From assembly GCF_052048135.1 (NCBI RefSeq), contig NZ_JBNAIM010000002.1:682001-746000 (forward strand): a DNA stretch of 64,000 nucleotides. The letters are read 5' to 3'. Below are positions 7,744-16,606 of the stretch, piece after piece. The notes under the pieces are model-generated. The model was not told the DNA's origin. It searched no databases and saw nothing but the letters and a program-made list of their open reading frames with translations. The stretch comes from Pelagibacter sp052048135 (GTDB taxonomy: Bacteria > Pseudomonadota > Alphaproteobacteria > Pelagibacterales > Pelagibacteraceae). Each line of letters opens with the position of its first letter. Position 1 is the stretch's first letter. A program made the position numbers and the translations under genes.

Positions 7744-8742
7744 GTGAGTACGGTTTCCCTAACATTAGATGAAATATTTGATTTAGCTAAAAAGACTTTA
7801 TTAGCTAATGGATGTGATGAAGAAACAGCATCTATTCTATCAGATTTAATTAGAAATGCTGAACGTGATGGGTCTTTATCTCACGGATTATTTAGATTAC
7901 CTGCGTATGTAAGTGGTTTAAAAAGTGGAAAAATAAATGGTAAAGGAAAGCCAGAAGTTAAAAAGATTTCAGCATCAGTAATTAAAGTTCAAGGTAATAA
8001 TTGTTTGGCACCTGTTGTTTTAAATAAGGGTTTACCTGAATTAGCAAAAGCAGCAAAAGAAAATGGTGTTGCAGTCCTTGCGATCAATAATTCTCATCAC
8101 ATGGCAGCGATGTGGCCTGAAACAGAAAAATTAGCTGAAGAAGGTCTAGTTGCTTTTGCCTGCACATCATACAAGCCTGCAGTAGCACCTGCTGGTGCAA
8201 TTAAACCATTGTTTGGAACAAATCCTATTTCATTTGCATGGCCTAGACCTGGAAAAACTCCAGTGGTTTATGATATGGCGACTGCATCAATGGCAATGGG
8301 TGAAGTTCAAGTTGCTAAAAGAGAAGGACACAAAGTTCCATTAGGAACTGGTTTAACTAAAGATGGTAAAGAGACAACTGATCCAGGAGCAATAGCAGAT
8401 GGAGGTGTATTACTTCCTTTCGGAGGTTACAAAGGTTCAGCAATAGCGATGATGGTTGAGTTAATGGCTGGTGCTTTAGTTGGTGACAATTTTAGTTTTG
8501 AAACAGCTGCAAAAGATAATAATGATGGTGGCCCACCAAGTGGAGGAGAATTTATTATTGCCATTTCACCTGATAAAACTTCTGGTACTAATTGGCAAAA
8601 ACATGCTGATGAATTTTTCGATAAGATGAAATCTTTTGATGGAGTTAGACTTCCAGGTGAAAGAAGACACAAAAATAGATTAGACAAAGGTCCTCGAAAT
8701 ATTAACGAAGAGTTAGTAAATAAAATAAAATCTTTAAGCTAA
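7744..8742 (+). CDS. Ldh2/YlbC-family NAD(P)-dependent oxidoreductase
   Basis: A 332-aa member of the malate/L-lactate dehydrogenase 2 family (also containing delta1-piperideine-2-carboxylate reductase and sulfolactate dehydrogenases). Visible family marks are the early catalytic-region HGLFRLPAY, the HHMAAMWPE segment, GTNPISFAWP, DMATASMAMG and the glycine-rich PFGGYKGSAIAMMVE. The start is a GTG at 7744, since the nearest upstream ATG runs straight into a stop. The substrate cannot be told from sequence: a 2-oxo acid or a cyclic imine of proline/lysine breakdown are both possible. Confidence 0.85.
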   Translation: MSTVSLTLDEIFDLAKKTLLANGCDEETASILSDLIRNAERDGSLSHGLFRLPAYVSGLKSGKINGKGKPEVKKISASVIKVQGNNCLAPVVLNKGLPELAKAAKENGVAVLAINNSHHMAAMWPETEKLAEEGLVAFACTSYKPAVAPAGAIKPLFGTNPISFAWPRPGKTPVVYDMATASMAMGEVQVAKREGHKVPLGTGLTKDGKETTDPGAIADGGVLLPFGGYKGSAIAMMVELMAGALVGDNFSFETAAKDNNDGGPPSGGEFIIAISPDKTSGTNWQKHADEFFDKMKSFDGVRLPGERRHKNRLDKGPRNINEELVNKIKSLS

Positions 8743-9510
8743 AGTTATCTCAATAGGAGTGTGGTCTGAAGGTTTTTCACGACCTCTTGGATCTTTATTA
8801 ATGTTTATACTTTTAACTTGATCAATTAAAGAATTTGAAACTAAGAAGTGATCAATTCTCATACCATTATTTTTTTGCCAAGCACCTCTCATGTAATCCC
8901 AAAAAGTATATCCTTCTTTAGTTTCATTAAAATGTCTATAAACATCATTAAACCCTAAATTAATCATCTCTCGTAACTTTTTTCTTATTTCTAATCTAAA
9001 TAAAGCATCATCCTCAAAGCTTTTTGGATTATAAACATCCTCAGCAGCTGGAATGATATTAAAATCACCTGCAAGAATGATATTCGGATTTTTTTTATTT
9101 AGTGACTTTAATTGTTTAATTAAATCATCAAGCCACTTTTTTTTATAATCATATTTTTCAGTATCAACAGGATTACCATTGGGTGTGTAAATATTTATTA
9201 ATTGAATAATCTTTTTCTTATATTCTAATTCAGCTGAAATTATTCTAGATTGTTTTAACTTATCTTTGATTAAATCTGTTCTAATATTTTTTAATTTTCC
9301 TTTAGAAATAATAGCAACACCATTGTAGCTTTTTTGGCCAAATACATGACTTTCGTAATCCATTCCTGAAAAATCATCGTATGGAAAGTTTACATCTTCT
9401 GTTTTAATTTCCTGCATCATTACAATGTCTGGCTTATATTTTAAAAGATAGCTTTTAATATTTTCAATACGAGCTCGAACCGAGTTTACATTCCAAGAGG
9501 AAATAATCAT
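8734..9510 (-). CDS. xth: Exodeoxyribonuclease III
   Basis: AP endonuclease / 3'-5' exonuclease of base-excision repair, in the exonuclease III family. Motifs: SWNVNSVRAR at the N-terminus, QEIKTED with the metal-binding Glu, YTPNG, LAGDFNI and the C-terminal RIDHFLVS and SDHTPIEI. I start it at the ATG at 9508-9510, which gives the usual MIISSWN N-terminus; 10 further upstream codons run inside the neighbouring gene. Its start overlaps the stop of the upstream IscA-like gene. It converges with the Ldh2 gene and overlaps its end by 9 nt. Confidence 0.92.
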   Translation of the reverse strand: MIISSWNVNSVRARIENIKSYLLKYKPDIVMMQEIKTEDVNFPYDDFSGMDYESHVFGQKSYNGVAIISKGKLKNIRTDLIKDKLKQSRIISAELEYKKKIIQLINIYTPNGNPVDTEKYDYKKKWLDDLIKQLKSLNKKNPNIILAGDFNIIPAAEDVYNPKSFEDDALFRLEIRKKLREMINLGFNDVYRHFNETKEGYTFWDYMRGAWQKNNGMRIDHFLVSNSLIDQVKSININKDPRGREKPSDHTPIEITLA

Positions 9511-9827
9511 TAAAGAGAGAAAGAAACACCACAACCACAAGAAGATTTAGTTTGTGGGTTAGTGATTTTGAATTGTTCACCAATTAATTCTGAAACATAG
9601 TCAACTTCTGATCCTTTTAGAAGATCGGCAGAAGTTTTATCAATTAGTATATTTTCGAAATTCAAATCATCTACAGCTTTTTCTTTGTCAAAAGTAAATT
9701 CATATTGAAAACCTGAGCAACCACCACCTTTAATAGCGATTCTAAAAAAAGATCCTTTATCTTTTTTAGATAATAAAACATTGATCTGTTTTAAAGCTTT
9801 ATCAGTAAATTTAATTTCTTTAATCAT
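9510..9827 (-). CDS. erpA: Iron-sulfur cluster insertion protein of the IscA/ErpA family
   Basis: A 105-aa A-type carrier with the three conserved cysteines: one in GGGCSGF and two in the C-terminal SSCGCGVSF. These proteins hand Fe-S clusters to apoproteins. Whether it is ErpA or another A-type carrier cannot be decided without comparing all paralogues. It forms a two-gene unit with xth and is divergent from dgt across 50 bp, an arrangement common in alphaproteobacteria. Confidence 0.88.
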   Translation of the reverse strand: MIKEIKFTDKALKQINVLLSKKDKGSFFRIAIKGGGCSGFQYEFTFDKEKAVDDLNFENILIDKTSADLLKGSEVDYVSELIGEQFKITNPQTKSSCGCGVSFSL

Positions 9828-9877
9828 AATTGAACACTGGTATTACTAATATAATACTTAATAATTTATTTTAAAGG

Positions 9878-10996
9878 ATGAAAAAATACTCAAAGTTAGG
9901 TTTATTCAAAAGCAAAGGAAGAATTTATAAGGAATCTTTGTCCAAATACCGATCTCCTTTTCAAAGAGATAGAGATCGTATAATTCACAGCGCATCTTTT
10001 AGAAGACTTAAACATAAAACACAGGTTTTTGTTAATACAGAGGGTGATCATTATAGAACAAGAATAACTCATTCTATGGAGGTTGCTCAAATAGCAAGAT
10101 CAATAACACGTTATCTAAATTTAAATGAAGATTTGGCCGAAACTTTGAGTCTCTCGCATGATTTAGGTCACACACCATTTGGTCATGCTGGCGAAGATGC
10201 ATTAAATGACTGTATGAGCGAGTATGGCGGTTTTGACCACAACCTTCAAACTTTGAGAATTGTAATGTTTCTAGAAAATAAATATTTAAGATTTAATGGT
10301 TTAAATCTTACAATTGAAACATTGGAAGGTTTGTTGAAACATAATGGACCTGTAGATGATTTGGATTTAGTAAATAATCTCATAGGAATTACCAAGTTCA
10401 AAAATATGATTAATTTCAATACTTATCCTTCTCTAGAAGCACAAATTTCAGCTATATCTGATGATATTGCTTACAATAATCACGATATACAAGATGGAAT
10501 AAAAGCAAATCTATTTAAGTTAGAAGAGTTAGTTGAAATAGACTTTTTTAAAGATATTTACATTAAATATAGAAAAAAAATTAATAAAAAAAATTATAAA
10601 ATAGCAACTTATCAAATAATTAGAGACTCAATCGATTTAATGATTAAAGATTTAATTGGAAATACAATGAAAAATATAGTTCAAAATAAAATTAGAACGA
10701 CAAAAGATATATTTAAATCAGATTTTCCAATAGTTGATTTTTCTGATAAAATTAAAAATTCTGAAAGTGAAATAAGATATTTTTTAAAATCAAAAATGTA
10801 TAATAATAAAGATGTTTTGGCCAAAAATAATAAAGGCAAAGCAATAATTAAGTATTTGTTTAACAAAATAATTAAAAATCCAAGAAAATTTCTTACAAAA
10901 GAACAATTATCAAAAGATAAATATAGAGCGGTTTCAGATTTTATATCTGGAATGACTGATAGATATGCAATAAATCTTTATACAAATATCAAATGA
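9878..10996 (+). CDS. dgt: Deoxyguanosinetriphosphate triphosphohydrolase-like protein
   Basis: HD-domain dNTP triphosphohydrolase, 372 aa. The N-terminal FQRDRDRIIHSASFRRLKHK, the HD motif with metal ligands (RITHSMEVAQ, LSHDLGHTPFGHAGE) and DDIAYNNHDIQDG are all present. The family cleaves dNTPs to nucleoside and triphosphate and so influences dNTP pools. It overlaps argS by 4 nt (ATGA), which is the usual pairing in alphaproteobacteria. Confidence 0.92.
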   Translation: MKKYSKLGLFKSKGRIYKESLSKYRSPFQRDRDRIIHSASFRRLKHKTQVFVNTEGDHYRTRITHSMEVAQIARSITRYLNLNEDLAETLSLSHDLGHTPFGHAGEDALNDCMSEYGGFDHNLQTLRIVMFLENKYLRFNGLNLTIETLEGLLKHNGPVDDLDLVNNLIGITKFKNMINFNTYPSLEAQISAISDDIAYNNHDIQDGIKANLFKLEELVEIDFFKDIYIKYRKKINKKNYKIATYQIIRDSIDLMIKDLIGNTMKNIVQNKIRTTKDIFKSDFPIVDFSDKIKNSESEIRYFLKSKMYNNKDVLAKNNKGKAIIKYLFNKIIKNPRKFLTKEQLSKDKYRAVSDFISGMTDRYAINLYTNIK

Positions 10997-12726
10997 ATAT
11001 TTTTGATCAATACATAGATAGATTAAAAAAAATCCTTACAGATTTATCCAAAAAAGGAACTATTTCTTTGCCAGATAAGTTAGATGGTATAACTGCTGAA
11101 ATCCCTCCAGAAAAATTTAATTGTGATATTTCAACAAATATTGCGATGGTTATATCAAAAATAAATAAAAAACCTCCAATACAATTAGCAGAGATTTTAG
11201 TTGATGAATTAAAAAAAAATGACAAATTAATAAAAGATATATCTGTAGTAAAACCAGGTTTTATAAATATTAAATTTCAACCAATATTTTGGTCAAATTT
11301 TATTCAAGATATAATTAAAAATTCAAAAACTTTTGGAATAAATACAAAGGAAAAAAAGAAAAATTATTTAGTTGAATTTGTTTCAGCTAATCCCACAGGA
11401 CCATTACATGTTGGTCATTGTAGAGGAGCAATATTAGGTGATGTTATTGCAAATGTTTTATCTTTTAACAATCACAAAGTTACAAAAGAATATTATGTAA
11501 ATGACTATGGAAATCAAATTATAAATTTTACAAAATCTGTTTACTTTAGAATAAGAGAAATAAAATTTAATGAACCTTTTCCATCTGATAATGAGGACTT
11601 ATATCCTGGTGAATATCTAATTGATTTTGCCAATAATATTGTTTCTTCTAATAATGAAATTGATTTTAGCAATTTTGATAATATTTCAGATAAATTAACA
11701 GTTCTATCAATTGAAGAAGCTTTAAAATTAATTAAAAAGAATCTTAATAGCCTTGGTATTGTTCATGATAATTTTGTTAGTGAAAAAAAATTAGTTTTGA
11801 ATAAAGAGGTTGAAAATGTAATAGATTATTTGCAAAAAAATAATTTTGTTTATAAGGGTAAAATAAAAGCACCTGCTGGTGAAGATGCCTCGAGTTGGGT
11901 TGAAAGAGAACAATTACTATTTAAATCTACTGATTTTGGTGATGATAAAGATAGAGCTTTACAAAAATCTGATGGTGCATGGACTTATTTTGCAAGTGAT
12001 GTTGCTTATCACAAAAATAAATTAGATAGAAATTTTGATTATTTAATTAATATTTTAGGTGCTGATCATGCAGGTTACATAAAAAGAATTTCATCCTCTG
12101 TTGAGGCAATATCAAAATCAAAAGATAAACTTGTTTGTAAAGTCAGTCAGTTAGTAAAACTTATTAAAGATAAAAAACCTTTCAAAATGTCTAAAAGAAA
12201 AGGTGATTATATAACAGTTGATGATTTGATAAATGAAGTTGGAAAGGATGCTACAAGATTTATTATGTTGAATAGAAGTAGCGATGTAGAATTAGATTTT
12301 GATTTTGACAATGTTATTGAAAAATCAAAAGATAACCCACTTTATTACGTTCAATATTGTTATGCTAGAATTGCTTCAGTTTTTAGACACTTAGAATTAA
12401 ACTTGAGTTCAGATATTGAAATTAAAAAATTTGATTTTCAATATTCAGAAGATGAAATAAAGATACTAAAAAAAATTTCTGAGTGGCCTAAATGCATTGA
12501 GTCTGCGAGTAATAAACTTGAGCCTCATAGAATTCCAACTTATTTGTATGAATTGGCTTCTTTATTTCATTCATACTGGAATTTAGGAAAAGATAACCCA
12601 GAAAAAAGATTTATAAATAATGATAAAAAAATAACTAATGATAAATTAGTTTTCTTAAAAGCAATATCAAATGTTGTAAAATCTGGGATGGATATTGTTG
12701 GAGTTAATGTTCCTGAAAAAATGTAA
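10993..12726 (+). CDS. argS: Arginyl-tRNA synthetase
   Basis: Class I aminoacyl-tRNA synthetase, 577 aa, which charges tRNA-Arg. The N-terminal Add-1 domain is followed by SANPTGPLHVGHCRGA with the HIGH-like sequence HVGH, the KMSK loop KMSKRKGDY, and the C-terminal anticodon-binding DALR-type helical domain. It overlaps dgt upstream and the following short gene by 1 nt, so it belongs to a long operon running to secF. Confidence 0.96.
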   Translation: MNIFDQYIDRLKKILTDLSKKGTISLPDKLDGITAEIPPEKFNCDISTNIAMVISKINKKPPIQLAEILVDELKKNDKLIKDISVVKPGFINIKFQPIFWSNFIQDIIKNSKTFGINTKEKKKNYLVEFVSANPTGPLHVGHCRGAILGDVIANVLSFNNHKVTKEYYVNDYGNQIINFTKSVYFRIREIKFNEPFPSDNEDLYPGEYLIDFANNIVSSNNEIDFSNFDNISDKLTVLSIEEALKLIKKNLNSLGIVHDNFVSEKKLVLNKEVENVIDYLQKNNFVYKGKIKAPAGEDASSWVEREQLLFKSTDFGDDKDRALQKSDGAWTYFASDVAYHKNKLDRNFDYLINILGADHAGYIKRISSSVEAISKSKDKLVCKVSQLVKLIKDKKPFKMSKRKGDYITVDDLINEVGKDATRFIMLNRSSDVELDFDFDNVIEKSKDNPLYYVQYCYARIASVFRHLELNLSSDIEIKKFDFQYSEDEIKILKKISEWPKCIESASNKLEPHRIPTYLYELASLFHSYWNLGKDNPEKRFINNDKKITNDKLVFLKAISNVVKSGMDIVGVNVPEKM

Positions 12727-12989
12727 TGTTTAAAGAAATTAAATATTCAATATATGTATTAGCAATTATTCTTTTCATTTTTTTTACAGCTAAGTATTAT
12801 TTTTCTGACAATCATAAAAAAAAATCTTTTAGAGCTTTAAATAAAATTGATGAAAAGATAAAAATTTATGCAGAAAAACTCCCAATTTTAGAAAATGATA
12901 CTAAAAATATCATAGAATATGTTGAACAAACTAATAATAAAAAAAAAAAGAAATTTAACTTTTGGAAATTATTAGAAAAAAATGAATAA
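12726..12989 (+). CDS. Short single-pass membrane protein at the usual SPOR-gene position
   Basis: An 87-aa protein with one membrane helix (about residues 8-25) and a lysine-rich, probably coiled-coil tail. It overlaps argS by 1 nt and nagZ by 8 nt, so it is clearly translated as part of the operon. In other alphaproteobacteria a SPOR-domain protein (membrane anchor plus peptidoglycan-binding SPOR repeat) sits between argS and nagZ. Here only an anchor and short tail remain, and no SPOR fold can be recognised. It may be a reduced form; function unknown. Confidence 0.7.
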   Translation: MFKEIKYSIYVLAIILFIFFTAKYYFSDNHKKKSFRALNKIDEKIKIYAEKLPILENDTKNIIEYVEQTNNKKKKKFNFWKLLEKNE

Positions 12990-13929
12990 ACGACGTGCTT
13001 TTATAATCGGGATAAAGTCCACTCAACTATTAAAAAAAGAAAAAAACTTTTTAAAAAAATATAAGCCGTGGGGTGTTATCTTGTTTACAAGAAATATAAA
13101 AAATATTGAACAAACATTTAAACTTACTTCATCAATTAGAAAGATTTTTAATGATAAAAAATATCCTATATTAATTGATCAAGAAGGGGGTAGAGTTAAT
13201 AGACTAAAAAATATTATTTCTTTTGACAATCTTACATCTGAATTTTTTGGAAAAAAATACATTAAAAATATTAAAGAATTCAAATTATATTATAAATTAT
13301 TTATAGATAAAACGTCGTTTTTACTTAAATCAATAGGAGTAAATGTAAATACATCTCCTGTTTTAGACTTAAGAGTAAAAGGAAGCTCTAATATAATTGG
13401 TAATAGATCTTTTTCTAAAAATCCAAAAATAGTTTCTAAGATAGGTGATTTTTGCATAGATTATTTTCATAAAAATAGTATTGGAACTGTTATGAAACAT
13501 ATTCCAGGTCATGGACTTGCAAAAGTAGATAGTCACAATTTTACCCCAATAATTAAAAAAAATTTAAACTATTTAAAAAAAAATGATTTTGTGCCTTTTA
13601 GAAATAAAAAAATTTTTTTTGCAATGACAGCACATATAATTTTTGAAAAAATTGATAATGAAAATACTGTAACTCACTCCAAAAAATTAATTAAATTAAT
13701 AAGAAACAAAATTGGATTTAAAAACATTTTAATCTCAGATGATTTATCAATGAAAAGTCTTAAATATAGTTTAGAAAAAAATACAATTAAAACGTTTAAT
13801 GCAGGTTGCAATATAGCTTTACATTGCAATGGTAATTTAAAAGAAATGGAAATTGTTGGAAAAAATGCACCATTATTAAATAAGTTTATTTTAAAAAAAA
13901 CATCACAATTTTATAAAATTTTAAGCTAA
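12982..13929 (+). CDS. nagZ: Beta-N-acetylhexosaminidase NagZ (GH3)
   Basis: Cytoplasmic glycoside hydrolase family 3 enzyme that removes GlcNAc from anhydro-muropeptides in cell-wall recycling. The 315-aa protein shows IDQEGGRVNRL, the catalytic-loop KHIPGHGLAKVDSHNFTP, MTAHI and the nucleophile Asp in ISDDLSM. It matches the lean single-domain NagZ of Gram-negatives. It overlaps the upstream short gene and is followed by scpA after 9 bp. Confidence 0.92.
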   Translation: MNKRRAFIIGIKSTQLLKKEKNFLKKYKPWGVILFTRNIKNIEQTFKLTSSIRKIFNDKKYPILIDQEGGRVNRLKNIISFDNLTSEFFGKKYIKNIKEFKLYYKLFIDKTSFLLKSIGVNVNTSPVLDLRVKGSSNIIGNRSFSKNPKIVSKIGDFCIDYFHKNSIGTVMKHIPGHGLAKVDSHNFTPIIKKNLNYLKKNDFVPFRNKKIFFAMTAHIIFEKIDNENTVTHSKKLIKLIRNKIGFKNILISDDLSMKSLKYSLEKNTIKTFNAGCNIALHCNGNLKEMEIVGKNAPLLNKFILKKTSQFYKILS

Positions 13930-13938
13930 TATTATTTT

Positions 13939-14679
13939 ATGATAGAAAATGATTCTGCATTTTTTAAAGTAGATATTGAAAATTATAATGGTCCTTTAGA
14001 TGTTCTTTTGGATTTAGCTAAAGCTCAAAAAGTAAATTTAGAAAATATATCAATTACAAAATTAGCAGATCAATTTCATGACTTCATAACTAAAGAAAAA
14101 AATTTAAACTTAGAAATTGCCTCAGAATATTTATTAATGGCTACTTGGTTAGCTTATTTAAAATCTAAATTATTATTACCAGGTACACCAGAAGAAGAAT
14201 TTAAAGTTCAAGAAGTTGCAGAAAAATTAAAACTTCAACTTAAAAAACTTGAACTGATAAGATTGTTATCTGAACAAATGTTAAAAAGAAAAAGATTAGG
14301 AAGAGAAATTAGAACCAGAGGTATGAGAGCAGGTATTAGACCAATTTATAATAGTGAATACAAAGTTAATTTATTCGAATTATTAAAGACTTATTCTACA
14401 ATAATTATGACTAAAGATTTTCAGAAAATAAATATTCCCAAATTGCCTGTATTCACTACTGAAGAAGGGATAAAAACTATAAGAGATTTTTTTGGTAAAT
14501 TAATAGACTGGAAAAAACTGGATGATCTGATTCCAAAAAATTTTAAGAAGGGAACTAAATATAAAAGAACTGGCAAGGCCGGAATATTTGCAGGTTCTTT
14601 AGAATTAGTGAAAGAAGGTAATTTGAGTATTAAACAAGATAACTTATTTGATGATATTTATATAAAAGAGAACAAATGA
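13939..14679 (+). CDS. scpA: Segregation and condensation protein A
   Basis: Kleisin subunit of the bacterial SMC-ScpAB condensin. The 246-aa protein begins with the conserved YNGPLDVLLDLAKAQKVNL, followed by MATWLAYLKSKLLLP typical of ScpA, and ends with a winged-helix-like segment. It overlaps scpB by 4 nt, which matches the need for balanced production of the two proteins. The SMC partner is not in this window. Confidence 0.92.
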   Translation: MIENDSAFFKVDIENYNGPLDVLLDLAKAQKVNLENISITKLADQFHDFITKEKNLNLEIASEYLLMATWLAYLKSKLLLPGTPEEEFKVQEVAEKLKLQLKKLELIRLLSEQMLKRKRLGREIRTRGMRAGIRPIYNSEYKVNLFELLKTYSTIIMTKDFQKINIPKLPVFTTEEGIKTIRDFFGKLIDWKKLDDLIPKNFKKGTKYKRTGKAGIFAGSLELVKEGNLSIKQDNLFDDIYIKENK

Positions 14680-15377
14680 TAAAAAAAAAAATTAAAAAAA
14701 AAGACAATATAATAAATTTTCCAACAAAACTATCTTCCATTGAAAAAGAAATTGAAGGTATAGTTTTTGCTGCAGCCGAACCCTTAGATATTGAAACTAT
14801 TGAAAATAAAATTTCTAAAAAAACTGATGTAGAAAAGATACTATTAAAACTTCAATCAGAATATTCAGACCGTGGAATAAATTTAGTTTGTATTTCCAAA
14901 AAATGGTCATTTAGAACTTCACCAAATTTATCAAATTTGATGACACAGGAAAAAACTGTCGAAAAGAAATTATCAAGAGCAGCAATCGAAACTCTTGCAA
15001 TTATTGTTTATCATCAACCAGTTACGAGAGCTGAAATTGAAGAAATAAGAGGGGTTGCTTTTGGAACAAATACTTTAGAGATATTAATGGAGTTAAACTG
15101 GGTCAAACCAGGAGGAAGAAAAAATGTTCCTGGTAAACCCATTCAATATATAACAACAGATGATTTTTTAAGTCATTTTAACTTACAAAAACTCTCCGAT
15201 TTGCCAACTGTAGATGAACTAGGTGCAGCTGGTTTAATTGATAGTACAAATATAGATAACGCCATTTTTGGTACAGGTAAATTCTATAAAGAAAAGCAAG
15301 ACGACAAAAAAGAAGACATTTATTCAAATATTGATGAAATGCTTAATAGTACTCTTGATTCAGAAGAAGAAAAATAA
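14676..15377 (+). CDS. scpB: Segregation and condensation protein B
   Basis: Partner of ScpA in the condensin complex, 233 aa. The tandem winged-helix core is visible through VFAAAEPLDIETIE, the strongly conserved ETLAIIVYHQPVTRAEIE with RGVAFGTNTLEILMELNW, and the following GRKNVPGKPIQY. The C-terminal tail is acidic and low in complexity. It is translationally coupled to scpA and followed by the tat genes, a classical alphaproteobacterial order. Confidence 0.92.
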   Translation: MIKKKIKKKDNIINFPTKLSSIEKEIEGIVFAAAEPLDIETIENKISKKTDVEKILLKLQSEYSDRGINLVCISKKWSFRTSPNLSNLMTQEKTVEKKLSRAAIETLAIIVYHQPVTRAEIEEIRGVAFGTNTLEILMELNWVKPGGRKNVPGKPIQYITTDDFLSHFNLQKLSDLPTVDELGAAGLIDSTNIDNAIFGTGKFYKEKQDDKKEDIYSNIDEMLNSTLDSEEEK

Positions 15378-15427
15378 AACATCATATTTGACTTTTAAAT
15401 CATTAATAAAAAGGTTATAACTTTTTC

Positions 15428-15628
15428 ATGAGCATTGGAATTTGGCAAATAGCAATTGTTGTAATACTAGTAGTATTATTATTTGGTAGAGGTAAAATAT
15501 CTAGTTTAATGGGTGACGTTGCTAAAGGAATTAAGAGTTTTAAAAAAGGAATGGCATCAGATGTGACTGATGACAACGAACCTAAAAATCTTTCCGACGA
15601 TAATCAAGATACAAACAAAAAAGAATAA
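15428..15628 (+). CDS. tatA: Sec-independent translocase subunit TatA
   Basis: A 66-aa pore-forming Tat component with an N-terminal membrane helix (MSIGIWQIAIVVILVVLLF), the FGRGKI hinge and an amphipathic helix (GDVAKGIKSFKKGM), then an acidic tail. These are the defining TatA features. TatABC exports folded proteins with twin-arginine signals across the inner membrane; one probable client in this window is the M48 lipoprotein at 29617-30444. It is followed by tatB after 5 bp. Confidence 0.93.
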   Translation: MSIGIWQIAIVVILVVLLFGRGKISSLMGDVAKGIKSFKKGMASDVTDDNEPKNLSDDNQDTNKKE

Positions 15629-15633
15629 ATCAC

Positions 15634-15846
15634 ATGCCTACTATTGGTTGGTTTGAGATTTTAATAGTGGTTGCGATAGCTATTGTAGTTCTTGGACCAA
15701 AAGACTTTCCTATTATGTTGAAAAAAGTTGGTTCTTGGATTGGCACAACAAAAAAATATATAAACAATATTCAAAATGAAGTTTCAAATATTGATCTTGA
15801 AGACAATAAAATAGAAAAAAAAGAAGAAAATAAAGATGAATCATGA
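15634..15846 (+). CDS. tatB: Sec-independent translocase subunit TatB
   Basis: A short (70 aa) TatB. The N-terminal PTIGWFEILIVVAIAIVVLGPKDFP has the Glu in the membrane helix and the LGPKDFP hinge that separate TatB from TatA, which has no such Glu and has FGRGK instead. It works with TatC to recognise twin-arginine signal peptides. The usual long C-terminal helix is cut down, consistent with a streamlined genome. It overlaps tatC by 11 nt. Confidence 0.9.
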   Translation: MPTIGWFEILIVVAIAIVVLGPKDFPIMLKKVGSWIGTTKKYINNIQNEVSNIDLEDNKIEKKEENKDES

Positions 15847-16606
15847 TGAAAATGAAAGTGGCTTTGTAAGTCATTTAGCAGAATTAAGAAAAAGACTGAT
15901 TAATAGTTTTATATTTTTGATTATTTTTTTTGTAGTTTGTTATTTTTTTGCAGAACATTTATATGGATTTTTGGTAGAGCCTTTTGCTAAAGCTGTAAAG
16001 GATGATGGATCAGACAGAAGATTAATTTTTACTGCACTACAAGAAACATTTTTAACATATTTAAAAGTTTCTTTTTTTACAGCTTTTTTTGTTACGTGTC
16101 CTTATATCTTAATGCAAATTTGGAAATTTATTGCCCCAGGTCTTTATAAACACGAAAAAATAGCAATTTTGCCTTATCTGGTATTAACACCAATTTTATT
16201 TTTCTTGGGTGGTATGTTGGTTTATTATCTAATAATGCCGCTAGCGATTAAGTTTTTTTTATCATTTGAAAGCAGTGGTTTGTCCACTAATTTACCAATT
16301 CAACTTGAAGCAAAAGTTAATGAATATCTTTCTTTAGTTATGAAGTTAATTTTCGCTTTTGGAATAAGTTTCCAATTACCAGTTGTTCTAAGTCTTTTAG
16401 CTAGAGTAGGTTTAGTTGATTCTGAATTTTTGAAAAAAAGGAGAAAATATGTCGTAGTTATTATATTTGCAGCTGCTGCCTTATTGACACCACCGGATCC
16501 AATTACTCAAATTGGTTTAGCAATACCATTATTAATTTTATATGAATTGTCAATTTTTTCGGTAAAATTTATAGAGAACAAAAATTTAAAAAATTCTGAT
16601 GCATAA
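15836..16606 (+). CDS. tatC: Sec-independent translocase subunit TatC
   Basis: Multi-pass receptor for twin-arginine signals, 256 aa with six membrane helices. Conserved sequences are SHLAELRKRLINS at the cytoplasmic N-terminus, the loop with FIAPGLYKHEK, and FGISFQLPVVL. The helix pair near the C-terminus has TPPDPITQ, another family signature. It overlaps tatB and serS (8 nt) at its two ends. Confidence 0.94.
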   Translation: MNHDENESGFVSHLAELRKRLINSFIFLIIFFVVCYFFAEHLYGFLVEPFAKAVKDDGSDRRLIFTALQETFLTYLKVSFFTAFFVTCPYILMQIWKFIAPGLYKHEKIAILPYLVLTPILFFLGGMLVYYLIMPLAIKFFLSFESSGLSTNLPIQLEAKVNEYLSLVMKLIFAFGISFQLPVVLSLLARVGLVDSEFLKKRRKYVVVIIFAAAALLTPPDPITQIGLAIPLLILYELSIFSVKFIENKNLKNSDA

